From contig NZ_CP151635.1 in the NCBI RefSeq assembly GCF_038397735.1, positions 2,666,001 to 2,730,000 of the forward strand: a DNA stretch of 64,000 nucleotides, given 5' to 3'. Made by a program: the position numbers and the translations under genes. The notes under the pieces were generated by a model. It was not told where the DNA came from. It was given only the letters and a program-made list of their open reading frames with translations, and ran no database searches. Below, piece by piece: positions 51,692-58,661 of this stretch (the first letter of the stretch is position 1; every line of letters starts with the position of its first letter). The stretch comes from Microbacterium sp. LWH13-1.2 (lineage in GTDB: Bacteria > Actinomycetota > Actinomycetes > Actinomycetales > Microbacteriaceae).

Positions 51692-51716
51692 GGGGGCCGG
51701 GGCACACCCGGCCCCC
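51692..51716 (+). terminator. Hairpin between hsp20 and the DUF2795 gene
   Basis: Perfect 10-bp stem GGGGGCCGGG/CCCGGCCCCC with loop GCACA, 6 nt after the hsp20 stop. May attenuate read-through into the next gene. Confidence 0.75.
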
Positions 51717-51742
51717 ACTTCCTCTTCTGGAAAGGACGACCC

Positions 51743-51979
51743 ATGCACAACCCCGCTGCACTCGACCGCTTCCTGCGCGGGATGGAGTACCCGGCGACGC
51801 GCGACGACCTGCTGCGCGAAGCAGCCCGTGACGGTCTCGGCTCCGACGATCGAGCGGTGCTCGCTCGGCTTCCCGAGCAGAGCTTCAGCGCGGCCTGGCA
51901 CATCCGCTACCACCTCGCACGCCACGCTCTGGCCGAGGAGTTCTCGCCGTCGGCATCCTCCTCCCTCGCCGCAGCGTGA
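51743..51979 (+). CDS. DUF2795 protein
   Basis: 78-aa protein: LDRFLRGMEYPATRDDLLRE, AARDGLGSDDRAVLARLPEQ, SFSAAWHIRYHLA is the DUF2795 pattern of a small helical domain, function unknown. It starts after GGAAAGGACG and probably shares heat induction with hsp20. Confidence 0.8.
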   Translation: MHNPAALDRFLRGMEYPATRDDLLREAARDGLGSDDRAVLARLPEQSFSAAWHIRYHLARHALAEEFSPSASSSLAAA

Positions 51980-51997
51980 CGACCCACCGGGCACGAT

Positions 51998-52026
51998 GGG
52001 GCGGGCGGGAATGCCCCGCCCGCCCC
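51998..52026 (+). terminator. Terminator of the hsp20/DUF2795 operon
   Basis: Perfect 12-bp stem GGGGCGGGCGGG/CCCGCCCGCCCC with a 5-nt loop (AATGC), ending 17 nt before the next start codon. Confidence 0.8.
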
Positions 52027-52043
52027 CGCCGTTGCATTCGGGG

Positions 52044-53084
52044 ATGACTTCCACCGCGCTCTCCGTCCTCGACCTCGTCCCTGTTCGCACCGGCCAGACC
52101 AGTGCCGAGGCGATCTCCTCCTCCCTCGATCTCGCCGCGACCGCCGACCGCCTCGGCTATCGCCGCTACTGGTTCGCCGAGCACCACAACATGCCGGCCG
52201 TGGCATCCACCACTCCCCCGGTGCTGATCGCCGCCGCCGCGATGCGCACGACGAAGATCCGTCTGGGATCCGGCGGTGTCATGCTGCCCAACCACGCTCC
52301 GCTGATCGTCGCCGAGCAGTTCGCCGCGCTCGAGGCGATCGCGCCCGGACGCATCGACCTCGGCCTCGGACGCGCTCCCGGCAGCGACCCGGTCATCACT
52401 CAGCTGCTGCGCGGGTCGGGAACGACGAGCGACGTCGAGCAGTTCCCCCGCAACGTCCAGGACATCGCTGCTCTCCTCTCTGGCGACGGCGCGACCGTGC
52501 GCTTCACGTCGGGTGGGGAGTACACGGTGAACGCGACGCCCGCCGCCACCGGCAGCCCCGAGGTCTGGCTGCTCGGATCGAGCGACTACTCCGCCCAGCT
52601 CGCGGCATCGCACGGGCTGCCCTACGTCTTCGCGAACCACTTCTCGGGCCAGGGCCTCGAGCGCGCGCTCGACCTGTACCGCACCGGCTACCAGCCGAGC
52701 GAGGAGCACCCCGAGCCCCGCACCTTCCTGACGGTCAACGTCGTGGCCTCGCCCACCCAGGAGGAGGCCGAGGCCCGCGCGCTCCCCCAGCTGCGCATGA
52801 TGTCGCGCCTGCGTCTGAACAAGCCACTGACCGCACTCGAGACGGTCGAAGAGGCACTGGCCGCCGAGCCGAATGCCGCGACCGACCAGGTCGTCGAAGC
52901 CGCACGCTCCCGCTGGTTCGTCGGAACGGGCGAATCCGTCGCCGAAGAGGTGCGCGCGTTCGCGACGAAGTGGGGCGTCGACGAGGTCATGCTGTCGCCC
53001 GTCGCGGGAGCCTACGAATCCGAGCCGCGCGACTCCGCCGCCGGCCGCGCCCAGACGCTGGAGCTCGTCGCCGCGGCGCTCTGA
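52044..53084 (+). CDS. LLM-class flavin-dependent oxidoreductase
   Basis: 346-aa luciferase-like monooxygenase family protein. LSVLDLVPVRTGQTSAEAI, YRRYWFAEHHNMPAVASTTP and RIDLGLGRAPGSDP are the typical MsnO8/YhbW-type blocks; the fold is a TIM barrel using FMN or F420. ATG 52044 follows closely on the hairpin of the preceding operon, so it is an independent unit. Substrate unknown. Confidence 0.9.
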   Translation: MTSTALSVLDLVPVRTGQTSAEAISSSLDLAATADRLGYRRYWFAEHHNMPAVASTTPPVLIAAAAMRTTKIRLGSGGVMLPNHAPLIVAEQFAALEAIAPGRIDLGLGRAPGSDPVITQLLRGSGTTSDVEQFPRNVQDIAALLSGDGATVRFTSGGEYTVNATPAATGSPEVWLLGSSDYSAQLAASHGLPYVFANHFSGQGLERALDLYRTGYQPSEEHPEPRTFLTVNVVASPTQEEAEARALPQLRMMSRLRLNKPLTALETVEEALAAEPNAATDQVVEAARSRWFVGTGESVAEEVRAFATKWGVDEVMLSPVAGAYESEPRDSAAGRAQTLELVAAAL

Positions 53085-53114
53085 TCGACCGCGACGCGTC
53101 CCGCCCGCGGGCGT

Positions 53115-53198
53115 GGATGGTCAAAAGCGCACGCCTGAGGGCCGCGTGGGATGCGTTTTTGACCACGCTCCTCCGCACCGATGCTCTTTCGACCATCC
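53115..53198. repeat. Dispersed intergenic element with GGTCAAAA termini, copy 1
   Basis: GGATGGTC (53115-53122) and GACCATCC (53191-53198) are exact reverse complements. Inside, 53115-53166 read on the minus strand (GTGGTCAAAAACGCATCC at its start) matches the element at 54371-54422 in the same order. Located after the LLM gene; the surrounding 260-bp gap has nothing else recognisable. Confidence 0.6.
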
Positions 53199-53344
53199 AT
53201 CGGCGTACGGGCGACGTCGCTGACGCGACGACGACCTGAATCACTCCTCCACCACTGCGGCGGGTGAGACCGACTTATGCACAGCTCCCGGTCCGCAACG
53301 CGCAACTCTCCGAATCGCGCTTCCCGGACGCGGATGCTGGGGAG

Positions 53345-54268
53345 ATGCGTCGTCGATCTGTGCTGCCGCCCACACTCGGAGCCACCTTCACCGTTCGAGC
53401 GGCAACGGCAGCGGGGGTGGGACGCGGACGTGCGGCAGCCGCCGACCTGCACCGCCCCTTCCACGGTGTGCGATCGCTCACGCCTCAGACGACACCTCTG
53501 CACAGAGTGTTCGCGCTCGCCTCGCGACTGAGACCGGGACAGCTGATCGGGGGCGCGACCGCGATGCGCGTCTGGGGCTATCCCGTTCCGGGCTCTTGGA
53601 AGGTCACCGACGATATCGACGTCGTCGTGGCGACGGATGCCGTCCGGCCGCGCACGCGGGGTGTGAGGAGTCGAAGGCTCGCAACCGGCAGAGCACAGCT
53701 GTGGTGGATCGGCCGCGTCCCCGTCGTCGACCCTATAACCGCACTCTTCCTCTGCGTCGCGTCGTTCACCGACGACGAGCTCGTGGTGGCCCTCGACGCT
53801 CTCGTCACGACCGCAGACAACTACCCGGGGCTGCGCGCCGACCGCCCCCTGCACACGGTCGAGGAGATCGATCAACGCCTGCGCCACTGGGGGCGCTTCG
53901 CCGGGTGCGCGCGCGTGCGAGCTGCGCTGCCCGCGGTGCGTGCGGCCGTCGAGTCCCCGAAGGAGACCGAGACGCGTCTGCTGCTCGTCGCGGCAGGCCT
54001 TCCCGAGCCGGTGGTCCAGCACGAGATCCGTCGCGACGGGGTGATCATCGCGAGAAGCGACCTCGCGTATCCCGAGCTCCGAATCGCCGTCGAATACGAG
54101 GGCGACGGACACCGAACCGACCGCGACCAGTGGCGCCGTGACATTCAGCGGCAGCGAGAACTCGAGGACACCGGCTGGATCGTCATCCGAGTGACGCAAC
54201 TCGACCTCGACGACGGAGGACGGATGCTGCTCGACCGCATCCGCCGTGCGATCGCGTCTCGCTCCTGA
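53345..54268 (+). CDS. AbiEi/DUF559-like protein
   Basis: 307 aa. N-terminal part (ATFTVRAATAAGVGRGRAAA, HRPFHGVRS) is similar to the winged-helix domain of AbiEi-type antitoxins; the middle carries LIGGATAMRVWGYPVP; the C-terminus has a DUF559/Vsr-like nuclease-fold pattern: SDLAYPELRIAVEYEGDGH followed by Arg/Asp and ITQ-like (IRVTQLDL) residues. Such proteins are widespread single genes in actinobacteria, often mislabelled. No AbiEii-type toxin is adjacent. ATG 53345 follows GGGGAG; the frame upstream (to 53264) lacks homology. Confidence 0.72.
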   Translation: MRRRSVLPPTLGATFTVRAATAAGVGRGRAAAADLHRPFHGVRSLTPQTTPLHRVFALASRLRPGQLIGGATAMRVWGYPVPGSWKVTDDIDVVVATDAVRPRTRGVRSRRLATGRAQLWWIGRVPVVDPITALFLCVASFTDDELVVALDALVTTADNYPGLRADRPLHTVEEIDQRLRHWGRFAGCARVRAALPAVRAAVESPKETETRLLLVAAGLPEPVVQHEIRRDGVIIARSDLAYPELRIAVEYEGDGHRTDRDQWRRDIQRQRELEDTGWIVIRVTQLDLDDGGRMLLDRIRRAIASRS

Positions 54269-54370
54269 CATCGCCCCCGCTGCCCCTGCGCCCGTGCCTG
54301 CGCCCGTGCCGGCGCCTGCCCGCCGCTCTCCTCACGTGCGCACGACCGCCCCGCACGACCGACGCGCTGA

Positions 54371-54422
54371 GTGGTCAATAACGCATCCCCACCAGCCCGT
54401 AGCCGTGACTTTTCGACCACCC
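54371..54422. repeat. Dispersed intergenic element, copy 2
   Basis: GTGGTC (54371-54376) and GACCAC (54415-54420) close the element. It shares GTGGTCAA-n-AACGCATCC and the terminal TTTT-n-ACCA block with 53115-53166. It sits in a 273-bp gap that otherwise shows only a short tandem of CCTGCGCCCGTG at about 54287-54310. Confidence 0.6.
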
Positions 54423-54541
54423 ACCGACCGGATGCTGCGCTTGTGACCACGCGCCGCCGCACCGGCGCCCGCGCCCCCAGCGTCAGGGGCTGGTATTCCG
54501 GTGCGCCGGGGCGTACCCTCACCAGCAACGGAAGGGGTTCG

Positions 54542-54754
54542 ATGATGAGCACGACCAAGACTCTGTCCCTCTGGGTGGCGTACGGCACGAACGGAGTCGT
54601 CGGCAGCATCCGACACGATGACGGGGGATACACCGTCGTCATGGCCGGAGCGGATGCCGCGACGGGCACGTACCCGAACCTGGAATCGGCCAAGGGTGCG
54701 CTGCATTCGCACATGCTGCCAGGCAGCGGCTGGCCGATGTTCCGCGAGCACTGA
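54542..54754 (+). CDS. Small protein of unknown function
   Basis: 70 aa: KTLSLWVAYGTNGVVGSIRH, DDGGYTVVMAGADAATGTYP, SAKGALHSHMLPGSGW. No family recognised. It looks real: GGAAGGGG lies upstream of two tandem ATGs (54542, 54545), TACCCT near 54513 could be a -10 box, and codon use has G/C in third positions. Soluble, mixed alpha/beta. Confidence 0.6.
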   Translation: MMSTTKTLSLWVAYGTNGVVGSIRHDDGGYTVVMAGADAATGTYPNLESAKGALHSHMLPGSGWPMFREH

Positions 54755-54831
54755 CTCGAGAGCGCTGACACCGGAACGGGGAACAAGGGGAAGAGGGGCG
54801 ACGCGGTCGCGGGGCACCCCCGCGACCGTCG

Positions 54832-54837
54832 TACGCT
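54832..54837 (+). promoter_or_regulatory. -10 box of the moeA operon, probably leaderless
   Basis: TACGCT followed by 6 nt and the ATG of moeA; no ribosome site. Confidence 0.55.
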
Positions 54838-54843
54838 GACTGC

Positions 54844-56109
54844 ATGCGCCACGCCACCTCCCTCGCTCCTGCTGCCATGCTGACGGTCGAGGAGCAGCAG
54901 GCGAAGGTGTTGGCCGCCACCCGACCGCTCGGCGCAGAGTCGGTGCCGATCGCGCTGGCCGCCGGCCGCACCCTCGCGGACGACGTGCGCGCCCGGGTCG
55001 ATGTGCCGCTGTTCGACAACTCCGCGATGGACGGATACGTCGTCATCTTCGCCGACGTCGAGGCAGCGACGGCCGAGCACCCCGCCGAATTACGCGTCAT
55101 CGCCGACCTGCCAGCGGGTTCGTCCGAGGAGCCCGAGCTGCGTCCGGGGCTGGCCGCTCGGATCATGACCGGCGCTCCCGTGCCCCGCACGGCGACCGTC
55201 GTCGTGCCCTTCGAACACACCCGTGACGGGCTGCAGACCTGGAACGCCCCGGCCATCGTGACCACGGCCCCTGCCCGCGAGGGCGCTCACATCCGCCGCC
55301 GCGGAGAGGAACTGCGCGCCGGTGCAGTCGTCGCTCCGGCGGGCACCGTGCTCGGGCCGCTGCAGCTGACGGCCATCGCGGCCACGGGCATCGACACCGT
55401 GCAAGTGCGTCGCCGCCCCCGGGTCGCCGTGATCTCGACGGGCACCGAGCTCGCCGCCCCCGGCGCAGACCTGGCCCGAGGGCAGATCCCCGAGTCGAAC
55501 TCGGTGCTGCTCGCGTCGATGTGCGCCGAGGCGGGCGCCGACGTCATCTCTGTCGACACGGTGACCGACGAGGATGCCGCCTTCACAGCCCTCGTCGACC
55601 GTGCGCTGCGCGCCGGCCGCGTCGATGTCGTGGTCACCTCGGGCGGCGTCAGCGCCGGCGCCCACGAGGTCGTCAAGAACGTGCTGCGCGATCGCATCGA
55701 GTTCGTCGCGGTCGCCATGCAGCCCGGCAGACCGCAGGCGTTCGGACGAATAGACGACGCGCTGATCTTCGGCCTGCCGGGCAATCCGGCGAGCGTCGCC
55801 GCCTCGTTCGAGGCGTTCGTGCGCCCGGCACTGCTCGCTCTCCAGGGGCGTGAGCCGGTGCAGCGCCCGATGCTGCGTCTCGCGACCACGGCCGGGTGGC
55901 GCAGCCCGGCAGGGCGACAGCAGTATGTGCCGGTGACCCTCGACCGATCCGACCCCGCCGCCTGGGCGGTGCACCCGGCAGCCGCCGACGGGTCGTCCGG
56001 CGCGCACCTCGCCGCAGGACTCGCCAGAGCGGATGCCTACGCCGTCGTGCCCGCCGAGGTCTCGACGGTGGTCGCCGGTGACCACGTCGACGTGATGCTG
56101 CTCTCGTGA
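54844..56109 (+). CDS. moeA: Molybdopterin molybdotransferase MoeA
   Basis: 421-aa enzyme inserting molybdate into adenylylated molybdopterin. Landmarks: DVPLFDNSAMDGYVV near the N-terminus, RIMTGAPVPRTATVVVPFEH, the MoCF-binding domain VISTGTELAAPG and VTSGGVSAGAHEVVKN, and FGLPGNPASVAASFEAFVRP. First gene of the moeA-mobA-DUF6457 operon, upstream of the nitrate reductase whose cofactor it helps to make. Confidence 0.94.
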   Translation: MRHATSLAPAAMLTVEEQQAKVLAATRPLGAESVPIALAAGRTLADDVRARVDVPLFDNSAMDGYVVIFADVEAATAEHPAELRVIADLPAGSSEEPELRPGLAARIMTGAPVPRTATVVVPFEHTRDGLQTWNAPAIVTTAPAREGAHIRRRGEELRAGAVVAPAGTVLGPLQLTAIAATGIDTVQVRRRPRVAVISTGTELAAPGADLARGQIPESNSVLLASMCAEAGADVISVDTVTDEDAAFTALVDRALRAGRVDVVVTSGGVSAGAHEVVKNVLRDRIEFVAVAMQPGRPQAFGRIDDALIFGLPGNPASVAASFEAFVRPALLALQGREPVQRPMLRLATTAGWRSPAGRQQYVPVTLDRSDPAAWAVHPAAADGSSGAHLAAGLARADAYAVVPAEVSTVVAGDHVDVMLLS

Positions 56110-56861
56110 CCGCAGCAAGCGCCGCAGCAAGCGCCGCAGCAAGCGCCGCAGCAAGCGCCGCAGCAAGCGCCGCCGACGCGAGCGCCGCCGACATGAGCCG
56201 CGCAACCGCGGCGATCATCCTCGCGGGCGGGCGGGCGTCTCGACTCGACGGTGCCGCCAAGCCGCTGCTCGAAGTCGGCGGTCGCACGCTGCTCGATCGG
56301 GTGGTCGCGGCCGTCACAGGCTGCGACCCCATCATCATCGTCGGTCCGCCGACACCCGTGCACGGCGAAGTCGTCTGGACCCGCGAGACCCCCGAGTTCG
56401 GCGGCCCGGTCGCCGGCATCGCGGCCGGACTCGCACGCACCGAGAGCGCTGACGTGTTCGTGCTGGCGGCCGACCTGCCGAACGCCGAAGAGGCGGTCGC
56501 GCTGCTGCGTCGGCATCCGCCCCTCGCCAGCGGCGAAGACGGCGTCTGCCTGACCGACGACTCCGGACGGATGCAGTGGCTGATCGGGCTCTATCGCACC
56601 GACGCGCTGCGCCGAGCTGTCGCCGCCCTCCCCGACGGCGGCCGAGACGCATCCATCCGTTCGCTGCTCGCGGGCCTCACCATCGTCGCGGTGCCGGCGG
56701 GAGGCCTGGCGACGGACGTCGACACGTGGGACGATCTCGAACGAGCCCGCGCCACGGCCCAGGCGCTCACCCGCAACGGCACCGACGCCGACGCAGACGC
56801 CGACCACGACAACGGCACCGACGCCCCGCGTGGCAGCGCACCGAACGAGGAGACGACATGA
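56106..56861 (+). CDS. mobA: Molybdenum cofactor guanylyltransferase-like protein with N-terminal repeat
   Basis: 251 aa. The nucleotidyltransferase core begins at about residue 31: AAIILAGGRASRLDGAAKPL, then AADLPNAEEAVALL and a C-terminal VDTWDDLERARA. MobA joins GMP to molybdopterin for bis-MGD enzymes such as the nitrate reductase downstream. GTG 56106 overlaps the moeA stop (GTGA). Between this start and the core lie five 12-bp units encoding Ala/Ser repeats, so translation may instead begin at ATG 56193 (MSRATAAIILAGG). A polar Asp/Ala/Asn tail is also low in complexity. Confidence 0.85.
   Translation: MTAASAAASAAASAAASAAASAADASAADMSRATAAIILAGGRASRLDGAAKPLLEVGGRTLLDRVVAAVTGCDPIIIVGPPTPVHGEVVWTRETPEFGGPVAGIAAGLARTESADVFVLAADLPNAEEAVALLRRHPPLASGEDGVCLTDDSGRMQWLIGLYRTDALRRAVAALPDGGRDASIRSLLAGLTIVAVPAGGLATDVDTWDDLERARATAQALTRNGTDADADADHDNGTDAPRGSAPNEETT
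56112..56171 (+). repeat. Five perfect 12-bp tandem units at the start of mobA
   Basis: The unit GCAGCAAGCGCC occurs five times in a row and encodes alternating Ala and Ser residues in the mobA frame. Being a multiple of three, copy-number changes keep the frame. Degenerate GCCGAC-type units follow to about 56192. Confidence 0.93.
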
Positions 56862-57142
56862 CAGACAGCCCGCAGCACCTTCCGGTCGAGGCCCTCGAGG
56901 AGTGGACCACCGCTGCCTGCGCAGCCCTCGAGATCGACCGCGAGTCGGTCGACATCGCCCTTCTCCTCGACCTCGCCCGTGACGTCGCGCACGGCGTCGC
57001 CCGCCCCGCCGCACCACTCAGCGCCTACCTCGCCGGCCTCGCCGCAGGGCGTGCCGGCGGCAGCCGTGAGGACACCGCCGCAGCAGCCGCAGCGATCACC
57101 GCACTCGCCGCGACCTGGCGCGCCGACGACCGGGTTTCCTGA
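56858..57142 (+). CDS. DUF6457-type small protein of the Mo-cofactor operon
   Basis: 94 aa, helical: LEEWTTAACAALEIDRESVD, IALLLDLARDVAHGVARPAA, PLSAYLAGLAAGRAGG. Similar small proteins follow mobA in many actinobacteria. Its ATG overlaps the mobA stop (ATGA). Function unknown; possibly a partner of MobA. Confidence 0.75.
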   Translation: MTDSPQHLPVEALEEWTTAACAALEIDRESVDIALLLDLARDVAHGVARPAAPLSAYLAGLAAGRAGGSREDTAAAAAAITALAATWRADDRVS

Positions 57143-57180
57143 AGTTCTCTCATCCACGACCTTCCCGATGTGATGGAGAA

Positions 57181-57234
57181 GTAATCGTCCGGTAATCGCA
57201 TTCGTGCGGCCCTGCAACATCCGCCGCCTACGTT
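57181..57234 (+). promoter_or_regulatory. narK promoter region with GlnR-like half-sites
   Basis: GTAAT at 57181-57185 and 57192-57196 are separated by 6 bp, as in GlnR a/b boxes. TACGTT at 57229-57234 is a good -10 box without a -35 partner. The half-sites would lie near -50, the position of an activator. GlnR control of nitrate assimilation is known in other actinobacteria. Confidence 0.45.
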
Positions 57235-57267
57235 CAGAGCATTCACCTCTCGAACGCAGGAGCCGCG

Positions 57268-58659
57268 ATGTCCCAGATCACCGGAAGAAGCAGCGTCGAC
57301 ACCCACGCCGTGACCCTCACGCGTCGTCCTGGCCGGTGGATCGACGGGTGGAATCCCGAGGATGCGACGTTCTGGGCCGCCGAGGGCAAGGCGATCGCCA
57401 CACGCAACCTCGGGTGGTCGATCTTCGCCGAGTTCCTCGGCTTCATCATCTGGCAGCTCTGGAGCATCGTCGTCGTGCTGCTTCCCGCCGCCGGCTTCAC
57501 TCTGAGCACCACGGAATCGTTCTGGCTGATCTCGCTGCCCAGCCTCGTCGGCGCGACGCTGCGGTTCCCGTACACGTTCCTCGTCGCCCGTTTCGGTGGG
57601 CGCAACTGGACCATCGTCTCGGCGCTGCTGCTGCTCATCCCGGCGATCCTGCTCGGCGTCGTCGTGCAGGACCCCGAGACCCCGTTCGGCGTGCTGCTCG
57701 TGGTGGCGGCACTGGCCGGCTTCGGCGGCGGCAACTTCGCGAGCTCGATGGCGAACATCACCTACTTCTTCCCGCAGAAGGAGAAGGGATGGGCGCTCGG
57801 GCTCAACGCCGCCGGCGGAAACCTGGGCACCTCGGTCGCCCAGCTCGCGGTGCCGATCGTCGTCTCGGTCACCGCCGCGTTCACGGTCAACCTCTCGCTC
57901 GCGGGCTGGATGTGGGTGCCGCTGATCCTCGTGGCCGTCTGGGGCGCATGGCGCCACATGGACAACCTGTCGTCCGCCAAGGCCGACTTCGCGGGGGCCG
58001 CCGCGGCCCTCCGCGAACCCCACCTGTGGGTGCTGTCGCTGCTCTACATCGGCACCTTCGGATCGTTCATCGGCTTCTCCAGCGTCTTCCCGAAGCTCAT
58101 CGCCGACACGTTCCCCGAGTTCTCGACGTTCCAGATCGGCAGTGCGTCACTGTCGCTCGCGTTCCTCGGCGCTCTGGTCGGCTCGCTCGCCCGCCCCTAC
58201 GGCGGAAAGCTCGCCGACCGTCTCGGCGGAGCACGGATGACGATCGCCGCGTTCTCGCTCATGATCGTCGGGGCGCTCTCGCTGCTGGTCACCCTGGAGG
58301 CGGACAGCTTCGCCCTCTTCCTCGGATGCTTCCTGCTGCTGTTCATCGCGGCGGGCGTCGGCAACGGGGCGACCTACCGGATGATCCCCAACGTCTTCGC
58401 AGCCCGGGGCGCCGCGACCGCAGGCGACGCGCTCGCGGTCAGCACCCAGCGCAAAGGCGCGGCCGCCCTCGGTCTGATCTCGGCGATCGGAGCCTACGGC
58501 GGATTCGTGATCCCGCAGGTGCTCGCCGCCGCGAAGAGCGGCACGGGCTCGTACGCACCGGCCTTCGGCGGATTCGTCGCCGCCTACGTCGTGCTGCTCC
58601 TGATCACGATCTTCGTCTACGTCATTCCGCGGGCTTCCCTCGCCGGACACCGGATCTGA
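57268..58659 (+). CDS. narK: Nitrate/nitrite MFS transporter (NarK family)
   Basis: 463 aa, twelve predicted helices. N-terminal FWAAEGKAIATRNLGWSIFA and the nitrate signature-like ANITYFFPQKEKGWALGLNAAGGNLG are typical of NarK/NasA transporters, and the second signature GAYGGFVIPQVLAAA is in the C-terminal half. ATG 57268 follows GCAGGAG. Directly upstream of the nitrate-reduction genes, so nitrate uptake for assimilation. Confidence 0.93.
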   Translation: MSQITGRSSVDTHAVTLTRRPGRWIDGWNPEDATFWAAEGKAIATRNLGWSIFAEFLGFIIWQLWSIVVVLLPAAGFTLSTTESFWLISLPSLVGATLRFPYTFLVARFGGRNWTIVSALLLLIPAILLGVVVQDPETPFGVLLVVAALAGFGGGNFASSMANITYFFPQKEKGWALGLNAAGGNLGTSVAQLAVPIVVSVTAAFTVNLSLAGWMWVPLILVAVWGAWRHMDNLSSAKADFAGAAAALREPHLWVLSLLYIGTFGSFIGFSSVFPKLIADTFPEFSTFQIGSASLSLAFLGALVGSLARPYGGKLADRLGGARMTIAAFSLMIVGALSLLVTLEADSFALFLGCFLLLFIAAGVGNGATYRMIPNVFAARGAATAGDALAVSTQRKGAAALGLISAIGAYGGFVIPQVLAAAKSGTGSYAPAFGGFVAAYVVLLLITIFVYVIPRASLAGHRI

Positions 58660-58661
58660 CC

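Noticed and set aside
56112..56171. CRISPR-like repeat array
   Set aside because: Units are adjacent without spacers and are in-frame coding repeats of mobA.
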